A stretch of 64,000 nt of DNA from NCBI RefSeq assembly GCF_014646895.1, contig NZ_BMOD01000025.1, positions 10,724-74,723 of the forward strand. Direction: 5' to 3'. This DNA is from Deinococcus roseus. GTDB taxonomy: Bacteria; Deinococcota; Deinococci; Deinococcales; Deinococcaceae. A model generated the notes under the pieces. That model was not told where the DNA came from. It did not search any database and worked only from the letters and a program-made list of their open reading frames with translations. Shown here piece by piece: positions 58,477-64,000 of this stretch. Every line of letters starts with the position of its first letter. Position 1 is the first letter of the stretch. Made by a program: the position numbers and the translations under genes.

Positions 58477-58723
58477 AAGCCAGGGGCACATCAGGGCTGG
58501 GTGCTCGCGCCTCCCGCAAGGCCTCCAGAATCACCTGCTCAGTGTTCTGCAGACCCAGCAGGGGAATGACCAGGGCCTCCATGTCCGCCAGTCTGGCGCG
58601 AATGTCGTGGTCGGCAAGGTCCACCTGCATCTGCCGATGGCGGGTGTACTGGTCCTTGAACCGCAAACGGACAATCTCGGTGAGCAGGCGACGCAAGATG
58701 GGCAGCAACAATTCATGGTTCAT
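58439..58723 (-). CDS. Hypothetical helical protein (94 aa)
   Basis: Mostly helical: LLLPILRRLLTEIVRLRFKD, then RLADMEALVIPLLGLQNTEQ, then a disordered proline-rich tail. Good ribosome-binding site AGGAGG 6 bases before ATG 58723. A perfect 12-bp hairpin lies 20 bases upstream of the start, within the likely 5' leader. No family recognised. Confidence 0.65.
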   Translation of the reverse strand: MNHELLLPILRRLLTEIVRLRFKDQYTRHRQMQVDLADHDIRARLADMEALVIPLLGLQNTEQVILEALREARAPSPDVPLAFRAPESAVPAGP

Positions 58724-58743
58724 GGAACCTCCTGAAGGATGCA

Positions 58744-58770
58744 GAGAACGCCGGGGTTCCCGGCGTTCTC
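58744..58770. promoter_or_regulatory. Perfect 12-bp hairpin in a 5' leader
   Basis: GAGAACGCCGGG (58744-58755), loop GTT, CCCGGCGTTCTC (58759-58770). No T-run follows on either strand, so it is not a classical terminator. It sits 14 bases before the Shine-Dalgarno of the gene at 58723 (minus strand) and could protect the mRNA or control translation; a terminator for the opposite direction is the alternative. Confidence 0.55.
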
Positions 58771-59200
58771 ACGCGAAAAGGGGTTTGGGTTCGGTCCCCC
58801 AAACCTCCAAGCTCACTGCAACAAAAGAGCACCAGCGGTGCAGTGGCATGTCGGTTGGAGCATCAGGACCGTCCAGAAGGATGATGCGGAGGGGTCACTG
58901 TAAGGAGAGGATTTCCAGTTGACCTGTTGTGCCCTGCAAGGTGGTTCCTCTGGGCACCAGTGCATAAATGCACATGCGGCCCACAAAGATGAATTGATGG
59001 ATGCGGAATGCCTGAAGCCCCAGTCCATCAGGTTCACATGAGAAGCAGGCTTTTGCAGGTCATCCTCCGTTCAGGAAAACGATGGTTTGCAGCTGTCAGG
59101 TTGTGAGGGTCTCCTCCGCATGGGGTGCGGTTCGTTAACCAGAACCCGCCTGCAAAACATGTCGAAACAGCACCCTCCACACATCTACGGAACTGTTGCT
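58771..59200. other. 430-bp gap with one possible gene remnant
   Basis: No intact gene. On the minus strand a frame without start reads AFRIHQFIFVGRMCIYALVP and RGTTLQGTTGQLEILSLQ to a stop at 58895; upstream, a nearby frame begins MTCKSLLLM behind GGAGG (59073). The two could be one small gene broken by a frameshift near 59037. Otherwise empty. Confidence 0.35.
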
Positions 59201-59233
59201 GGTAACACCCAGGTAACTCCTGGGAGCTACCTT
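59201..59233 (+). promoter_or_regulatory. Operator D: GGTAAC direct repeat and promoter
   Basis: GGTAAC (59201-59206), five bases, GGTAAC (59212-59217), 10 bp, TACCTT (59228-59233) as -10. It drives the genes at 59313 and 59697. Same geometry as A-C. Confidence 0.75.
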
Positions 59234-59264
59234 GAATGCATTCACAGTTCATCGGTTGGATGAC

Positions 59265-59299
59265 AGGCACGGACACAGCGCGAAAGTCCGTGCCTTTTT
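59265..59299 (+). terminator. Terminator-like hairpin in the leader (possible attenuator)
   Basis: Perfect 10-bp stem AGGCACGGAC (59265-59274) / GTCCGTGCCT (59286-59295), then TTTTT. It lies between promoter D (RNA start near 59240) and ATG 59313, so it should stop many transcripts at about 60 nt. The stem ends just before the Shine-Dalgarno GAAGGAG (59301). Confidence 0.7.
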
Positions 59300-59312
59300 G
59301 GAAGGAGTTGAC

Positions 59313-59693
59313 ATGAAGAGCACATCTCTCACTGCTGTGGCACGCAAAGTGCTTTTTGCGGAACCAGACAACCCGAGTGTCACTTTGACCTTGCCCTGGC
59401 ATGCCCCGGGACTGAGGGGTGACTTCATGTGTCTGAGAGATCTGGTGTCTCAGGTGGGGTCTCGCTTGCTGGAGGAGCACGAAGCCTGGGTGCTGGAGGC
59501 CCTGCTGGGCAACCTGGAGGGGGCTTCAGTGCTGTTGAGGCATCCTGTAGAAGCGGCGGGAATGGTGGTGTATGCCAACAGAGGCTTCGTGCACGTGCAT
59601 CCTCTGTACAGTCCAGTTGCCACAACCATGGTGGTTGCGCCCCAATGGATGCTTCGTCCTGTGCTTTATGATCTTGCCCGGACCGTTCATTAG
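59313..59693 (+). CDS. Hypothetical protein (126 aa)
   Basis: Soluble protein of unknown family; helix LRDLVSQVGSRLLEEHEAWV, strands ASVLLRHPVEAAGMVVYANR and VHVHPLYSPVATTMVVAP. ATG 59313 is chosen because GAAGGAG lies 6 bases upstream and because the longer frame (from 59232) begins inside the -10 of promoter D. First gene behind operator D, preceded by the attenuator-like hairpin; 3 bases from the next gene. Confidence 0.65.
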   Translation: MKSTSLTAVARKVLFAEPDNPSVTLTLPWHAPGLRGDFMCLRDLVSQVGSRLLEEHEAWVLEALLGNLEGASVLLRHPVEAAGMVVYANRGFVHVHPLYSPVATTMVVAPQWMLRPVLYDLARTVH

Positions 59694-59696
59694 TGG

Positions 59697-60449
59697 GTGT
59701 TGCATCTGGGAGGCACACACATCCGCCTCTATCGAGGTCACCAGGGCAGCCTGCACGAAAAGTTCCGTTTTGGGTTCCCCTTTGTTCGGGATGGGCAGTT
59801 TGCTTGCTTAAGAGACGCTTTGCTGCTCACCCAGGAGGCTTTCATGTGGCCTCTGGTGGTTGCTGGATCTGCAGGGGACCTGCAAGAAATCGCAGGTTTT
59901 CCAGACATCCAGCCCTGGCGAACCACCCTGATTGCCCCCTGGAATTCCTTGCAGGAACTGGCGAGAGAAGTGTGGGGTGGGATTCAAGGGCAGTTTGCTT
60001 TCGATCGCAAGCAGAGAAACCTGCAGGTTTTGAGAGATGCTCAGGGACACACTTTGCAGGATGTGAAAGGCATCCTGAAGGCCAGCCCATCCCATCAAGG
60101 GGCAGTGTTGCTCGTGCGTGCGGACGTGGGAGCAACACTACACGGTTCTGAGGAGTTGGCCCCAGGGTCGAAAGTCACCCTCAGCATGACCTGTGGGGGC
60201 GCAGAAGTGGAACTGCGGGTGCAGGACACCGGGATTGGCATTCCCGAGGAGGACCTGGAAAAGGTCTTTGAGCGCTTCTACCGGGCCAGCCACCAGAGGC
60301 TCGGCAAAGATCCGGGGGGAACAGGTCTGGGCCTTGCGATTGCCCGGACGATTGTGGACGAGCATGGGGGGACCATCCAACTGGAAAGCAAGGTGGGGGT
60401 CGGCACCACAGTGGTGGTCCGGCTGCCTGCCCAACGGGAATTGAGCTGA
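59697..60449 (+). CDS. Chimeric protein: unknown N-domain fused to the end of a histidine-kinase ATPase
   Basis: 250 residues from GTG 59697. Residues 1-150 begin LHLGGTHIRLYRG, weakly like an ASKHA phosphate loop, and match no family I know. From about 160, GSKVTLSMTCGGAEVELRVQ leads into DTGIGIPEEDLEKVFERFYR and GGTGLGLAIARTIVDEHGG, the G1, F and G2 boxes of a histidine-kinase HATPase domain. The HisKA domain and the N-box with its Mg-binding Asn are absent, so it cannot work as a normal kinase. Either a recombination product or a nucleotide-binding module reused. Second gene behind operator D. Confidence 0.65.
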   Translation: MLHLGGTHIRLYRGHQGSLHEKFRFGFPFVRDGQFACLRDALLLTQEAFMWPLVVAGSAGDLQEIAGFPDIQPWRTTLIAPWNSLQELAREVWGGIQGQFAFDRKQRNLQVLRDAQGHTLQDVKGILKASPSHQGAVLLVRADVGATLHGSEELAPGSKVTLSMTCGGAEVELRVQDTGIGIPEEDLEKVFERFYRASHQRLGKDPGGTGLGLAIARTIVDEHGGTIQLESKVGVGTTVVVRLPAQRELS

Positions 60450-60660
60450 ACAAAAGAAACCCCTCAGGTGCACCCAGAGTGGTCTGAAGGGCGAGGGAAA
60501 AGCTGCTTTCAAGGCTGTGCCGTGAGGGGCCGGGGAATCCCTGCAGCTTCATGAAGGTCCATGGGAGCAGAGGTCAGAGGTGCAGTTGGTTTTGTACAGA
60601 CTTCAGGGAGGAAACAGCGTACAACAGAGGGACATTGTTTGATCACCCTGAGAGGGCCCC

Positions 60661-61029
60661 ATGGAACACCCGAACATTCGCACTTTGCATTTTGATGATG
60701 TGCCCCGCAGCATGGCAAAAGAAATCACCACCCTATCAGACCTGACCTGGCATTTTGGCCCTCAGGGGGAGGGGTTTTTTGGGCAGGACCTGAGGAAGGT
60801 GGCCCGGGAGAAACTGGGGATGGACCTGCTGGAGATGCAGGGGGCCAGTGGGGACGTGGTGGAAACGGCGATTCTGGATGGGGTTGCCCGGCATGGGTCG
60901 CACACATTGCTGGTGTTGCAGGTGCATCCAAATCCCATTGAAGGTTACGTGTGTCTGGTGGCCAACCCACGTTTGGGTCTGGTGGACAGGGTGCTGAGCC
61001 GGGTGCCGGGTCGAGAGCGGCAGATCTGA
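60661..61029 (+). CDS. Hypothetical protein (122 aa)
   Basis: Small soluble alpha/beta protein: MEHPNIRTLHFDDVPRSMAK, helix GQDLRKVAREKLGMDLLEMQ, strands HTLLVLQVHPNPIEGYVCLV. GAGAGGGCCCC precedes ATG 60661. A TACAAC near 60595 or the string GTACAACAG near 60619 could be a -10. No family recognised and no GGTAAC operator. Confidence 0.6.
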   Translation: MEHPNIRTLHFDDVPRSMAKEITTLSDLTWHFGPQGEGFFGQDLRKVAREKLGMDLLEMQGASGDVVETAILDGVARHGSHTLLVLQVHPNPIEGYVCLVANPRLGLVDRVLSRVPGRERQI

Positions 61030-61233
61030 GGGTGTGTTTGACTTGATCGAGCTTACCGCTAGAAGTTGTGGGGTCAGGGCAGGTCACACGGAACAATGGA
61101 AAGCCCACCAGGTCATTTGAGATGACCCTGGGAGTTCCGGTTCTGCTGGTGGTGTAAAAGCAAAAAAGGCCACTTGATACCTGGTGACAGCTACCCTAAC
61201 CCCCTCCTGACCCACTTGACCAGAAGCCTCTGT

Positions 61234-61713
61234 TTACTGTCGCAGCCGGTCAACCGTCGGGACAGTGGCAGCTTCAGAATGCGTGCGGGGCCAGGTCCAG
61301 GCGGAGCGCAGGATGAAAGCCAGCAGCAGCACCTCAATCCCGATGGAAAGGCCATAGAAGGCGGCCCATTCCCAGGATGCCCCTGCCGCGTTGAACATGG
61401 AGTAGGGGATCAGAAGCGTTGCAATGACGAGGTTGGTGGCGCGGTTCACCCGGGCGGGCAGCGTCATGGAGAGCCACACCATCATGGCCGGAACCGACAC
61501 GGACACCAGGAAGATGGTCAACAAGGTCGAACTGATGTCGAACTTCCAGATGAGGCCATTCAGGATGCCGTCGATGACGCCGGGCTTGTAGAAGTTGAGG
61601 ATGTCAACATAGATGTAAAGGAACATGAAGCTGGTCCAGGCTGCCGCGATTCTGGCTTGCACAGGGATCTGCAGGTTCTGAAAAGTGCTGTGGTTGGGGA
61701 GGTGTCGTGTCAT
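61234..61713 (-). CDS. DUF6326-like integral membrane protein
   Basis: 159 residues, four hydrophobic segments (about 25-45, 60-80, 92-110, 118-138). The opening after a short polar lead, AAWTSFMFLYIYVDILNFYK and PGVIDGI, is the pattern of the DUF6326 membrane family (function unknown). ATG 61713 has GAAGGAG upstream, which rules out the longer frame to 61866. It stands alone, convergent with the gene at 60661 and divergent from the two-component system. Confidence 0.8.
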   Translation of the reverse strand: MTRHLPNHSTFQNLQIPVQARIAAAWTSFMFLYIYVDILNFYKPGVIDGILNGLIWKFDISSTLLTIFLVSVSVPAMMVWLSMTLPARVNRATNLVIATLLIPYSMFNAAGASWEWAAFYGLSIGIEVLLLAFILRSAWTWPRTHSEAATVPTVDRLRQ

Positions 61714-61959
61714 GTTTTTTGCTCCTTCGTTTGCTTTCGTGTGCTCAGCCAGCAGCAGAATTGTCAAGGTGAGGGGCAACCCTGGAATCAGCGCACCCCC
61801 CTCTGCTGGTTCCCAGTTTGCCGCTCTAGCTGCAAGATTCCTTCGGGAAAAACACAAGATTTGCACAATTTGGAGGATTGATCGGAGGATTGAACAGAAG
61901 AACAGGAGGTTGTTTCCTGGGTTGGTGTTTTACGGATCAACGCAGCAGGATTGCCAAGA

Positions 61960-62005
61960 TTTCTTGACGGTTTCTTGAAACCACCTTGCAGAGAGTGAAT
62001 ATACT
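61960..62005 (+). promoter_or_regulatory. Promoter of the two-component operon with TTTCTTGA direct repeats
   Basis: Two copies of TTTCTTGA (61960-61967 and 61971-61978) with 11-bp period, then TATACT (62000-62005) as -10, 7 bases before GTG 62013: a leaderless promoter. OmpR-family regulators bind tandem half-sites one helical turn apart, so autoregulation is likely. Confidence 0.6.
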
Positions 62006-62012
62006 GAAAACT

Positions 62013-62693
62013 GTGAATGCAAACCCGCTGGTTTTGATTGTCGAGGACGAGCCTGACATTGCCGATTTGCTTGAGGCATACTTGCGTCGCGAACACTTTC
62101 AAACCGAGCGGGCAGCGGACGGCCCGGGTGCAGTGCGTTTGCACCATGCGGCCCGCCCTGATCTGGTGCTGCTGGACGTCAACCTTCCAGGATTTGATGG
62201 CTTTGAGGTGCTCCGAAAAATCCGGGAAGGTGCCCAGACCCCCATCATCCTGGTGACGGCGCGGGCCGAAGACCTGGACAAATTGCTCGGCCTCAAGCTG
62301 GGTGCAGACGATTACGTGGTCAAACCGTTCTCGCCGCTCGAGGTGGTGGCCAGGGTCAAAGCTGTGTTGCGCCGGGTGGGAATGCAAACCAGCACCCAGC
62401 CACTGCGCTACGGTGAACTCGAACTGGACCCGGTGGCGGTACGGATCCGGGTTTCAGGGGTGCGGCTGGACACCACCCTGACCGAATACCGCATTCTCGA
62501 GCACCTGCTGCGGCATCCCAACCGCACGTTTTCCCGGGCCGAACTGCTGGAAGTCGCCCTGCCCGATTCCGACGCGCTCGAACGGGTGATGGACACCCAT
62601 CTGGGAAACCTGCGCAAAAAACTCGATCAGGCGGGAATGCCCAAGATCATTGAAACCGTGCGCGGGGTGGGGTTTCGCCTGAGGCTGGAATGA
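62013..62693 (+). CDS. OmpR/PhoB-family response regulator
   Basis: 226-residue regulator. Receiver domain 5-120 with the acidic pocket ED at 11-12, phospho-acceptor Asp55 (VLLDVNLPG), Thr in ILVTARAED and Lys in DDYVVKPFSP. C-terminal winged helix (about 130-225): LTEYRILEHLLRHPNRTFSR and VRGVGFRLR. GTG 62013 is chosen because TATACT lies 7 bases before it; GTG 61995 and TTG 61986 would lie at or upstream of the -10. Its stop overlaps the kinase start by 4 bases (62690-62693), so the pair is one operon. Confidence 0.93.
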   Translation: MNANPLVLIVEDEPDIADLLEAYLRREHFQTERAADGPGAVRLHHAARPDLVLLDVNLPGFDGFEVLRKIREGAQTPIILVTARAEDLDKLLGLKLGADDYVVKPFSPLEVVARVKAVLRRVGMQTSTQPLRYGELELDPVAVRIRVSGVRLDTTLTEYRILEHLLRHPNRTFSRAELLEVALPDSDALERVMDTHLGNLRKKLDQAGMPKIIETVRGVGFRLRLE

Positions 62694-63916
62694 AAGGGCC
62701 TCGTGTGACTGGACCTCAGGGAACGGCGGCTCCACAACAAAGGGGGGTCGAAAAATCTGGCCGGGTCTGGCACTCGATTCGGGCCGAACTGACCCTCACC
62801 CTGTGGGGTCTGGTGCTGTTGACCGCCCTGATGGTTTTTCTGGTGCTGGCCATCATGTTCGATGCCTATTTGACCAGCACCCATCAGCACAGCACTGAAA
62901 TCCTGTCCAGGCGCTTTGGGATTCCCCCCCAGCAGTTCGAGCAAGTCCTCCAGGAGGCTGGAATTCGGGCCGATGCCGCCCTGAAATTGAGTTTGACCCG
63001 GGGAGAGGAAGGCAGGTTCTTTTTGTTCCTGCTGGGGGTGACCCTGTTGTTGCCTTCCCTGCTGGCCTGGTGGTCGTCACGCCGCTTTGCCCGGCCGCTC
63101 ACCCAGCTGTCCAGGGCCGCACACCTGCTGACCAGCGGCGATTTCTCCGCCCGGGTTTCGCTGAACAAGAGCCTGGAGCGCCGCGAAGATGAAACCGCCC
63201 TGCTGCTCAAAGACTTCAATCAGATGGCAGCGTCGCTTGAACGGCTCGAGCAGGAAAGGCGCTACACCCTTGCCGCCATTGCCCACGAACTGCGCACCCC
63301 GGTGACGGTGCTCAGGGGACGGCTTGAAGGTGTCAGGGACGGGGTTCTGGCAGCCAGTCCAGGGGAGCTCGAAAAGCTGCTGGGGCACGCAGACCTGCTG
63401 GGCAAACTGATTGAAGATTTGCAGCTGCTTTCTCTGGCTGAAGCTGGAGAATTGCGGCTTGAGCGGCAGCATTTTGTGGTGCAGGATTTGCTGAAGCGCG
63501 TTGGTGGAGATTTCACGGCAAAAGCCGAGGGGCAGCACATCGGGTTGCACCTGGACCTGGCCCTCGAGCCCGTTTGGGTGAATGGCGACCCGCAACGTTT
63601 GTATCAGGTCCTGGGCAACGTGCTGGGCAATGCGTTGCGCCACACCCCACCCCACGGCAACATACGCATCCAGCTCAGGGTGGACGCACAACACCTCACC
63701 ATTGAGGTTGAGGATTCTGGTCCTGGATTCACCTCCGAGGCCCTGAGCAGGGCGTTTGAACGGTTTTACCGCAGCCCTGACCGGGGAAGACAAAGTGGGG
63801 GCAGTGGGCTGGGGCTGGCCCTCTCAAAATCACTCATTGAGGCCCACGGCGGACAGATTGAACTGTTCAACAGTCCTTCTGGTGCGTGTGTGCGCATCAC
63901 GCTCGGGATGGCATGA
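62690..63916 (+). CDS. Sensor histidine kinase, partner of the OmpR-type regulator
   Basis: 408-residue membrane kinase. Hydrophobic segments at about 37-57 and 108-127 bracket a short periplasmic loop of 50 residues, so the signal may be sensed in or near the membrane. HAMP 128-180 (RRFARPLTQLSRAAHLLTSG), HisKA with His199 in AAIAHELRTPVTVL, HATPase with N-box NVLGNALRHTPP (about 315), DSGPGF and GGSGLGLALSKSLIEAHGG (about 370). Start overlaps the response regulator stop. Four bases after its stop codon the 3' end of a group II intron begins. Confidence 0.93.
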   Translation: MKGPRVTGPQGTAAPQQRGVEKSGRVWHSIRAELTLTLWGLVLLTALMVFLVLAIMFDAYLTSTHQHSTEILSRRFGIPPQQFEQVLQEAGIRADAALKLSLTRGEEGRFFLFLLGVTLLLPSLLAWWSSRRFARPLTQLSRAAHLLTSGDFSARVSLNKSLERREDETALLLKDFNQMAASLERLEQERRYTLAAIAHELRTPVTVLRGRLEGVRDGVLAASPGELEKLLGHADLLGKLIEDLQLLSLAEAGELRLERQHFVVQDLLKRVGGDFTAKAEGQHIGLHLDLALEPVWVNGDPQRLYQVLGNVLGNALRHTPPHGNIRIQLRVDAQHLTIEVEDSGPGFTSEALSRAFERFYRSPDRGRQSGGSGLGLALSKSLIEAHGGQIELFNSPSGACVRITLGMA

Positions 63917-63920
63917 AGTG

Positions 63921-64000
63921 GTCGGGTAGCAGGGAAACATTGCTGTCTCCCCGCCCCCTCAGAACCGGACTTGAAGCTTTCACCTCATCCGGCTCAAGCC
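63921..64000 (-). mobile_element. Group II intron, 3' end (domains V and VI), runs out of the window
   Basis: On the minus strand, 63995-63962 is a 34-nt domain V: it begins GAGCCGGATGAGGTGAAAGC and ends in GTCCGGTTC, with the catalytic AGC triad and the standard internal loop. Domain VI follows as the hairpin GGGAGAC...GTTTCCC (63950-63931), and GCTACCCGAC gives the expected ..AY end at 63921. The intron body and its reverse transcriptase should lie beyond 64000. Confidence 0.85.

Noticed and set aside
61174..61881. 235-codon plus-strand frame near the two-component system
   Set aside because: Antisense to the DUF6326-like membrane protein, which has a good ribosome-binding site and clear hydrophobic segments.
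1..64000. tRNA, rRNA or tmRNA genes
   Set aside because: I looked for cloverleaf ends, T-loop strings and rRNA signatures while reading and saw none I could support; a dedicated covariance-model scan would be decisive.

Overview
The window is about 60% GC with compact gene spacing. Several promoters place a TATAAT-like -10 hexamer only 5-9 bases before the start codon, which means leaderless mRNAs. Together with Deinococcus-style coding and gene content this suggests a member of Deinococcota, probably Deinococcus. That assignment is inferred from the sequence, not proven.

Layout. (1) 1-5.4 kb: the 3' part of a GH3 glycosidase, two ArsR-type regulators with leaderless promoters, a SulP anion transporter, and a 33-codon remnant of a NarL-type regulator. 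(2) 5.4-11.8 kb: an accessory, decaying stretch. It holds two inverted copies of a 127-bp MITE-like repeat around a secreted-protein gene, fused MerR/aldo-keto reductase remnants, an AraC pseudogene, a SnoaL-like remnant and a 15-bp tandem repeat, mixed with intact MBL-fold, metallophosphoesterase and aldo-keto reductase genes. (3) 11.8-17.1 kb: DinB-like protein, an XRE-cupin regulator divergent from an EamA permease across two palindromes, and a REC-PAS histidine kinase.

(4) 17.3-47.2 kb: one tightly packed minus-strand operon for a hybrid NRPS-PKS product. The order of transcription is FAAL-NRPS, NRPS, KS-AT-ACP-reductase, SbnA-like, LanB-like protein, MFS exporter, then dehydrogenase, ACP, acyl-CoA dehydrogenase and FkbH-like enzymes (a hydroxymalonyl-ACP set without the O-methyltransferase), SbnB-like, type II thioesterase, phosphopantetheinyl transferase and a membrane-anchored Ntn acylase. 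My reading is an N-acylated peptide-polyketide built from Gly, Ser (possibly dehydrated) and 2,3-diaminopropionate, extended with a hydroxymalonyl unit, released by reduction, and perhaps deacylated on export. A GNAT gene upstream could give self-protection. The assembly line is unusual: one module has no adenylation domain, one carrier domain has lost its serine, and one condensation domain is degenerate.

(5) 48.8-61.7 kb: a diguanylate cyclase, then a set of small, mostly unknown genes in two partly paralogous operons, one ending in a membrane HEAT protein and a GT2 glycosyltransferase, the other ending in a SARP/BTAD regulator. Four copies of GGTAAC-N5-GGTAAC, each exactly 10 bp before a -10-like hexamer, precede these transcription units. 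They look like operators of that regulator. (6) 62-64 kb: an OmpR-type two-component system with direct repeats in its promoter, followed at the window edge by the 3' end (domains V and VI) of a group II intron on the minus strand.
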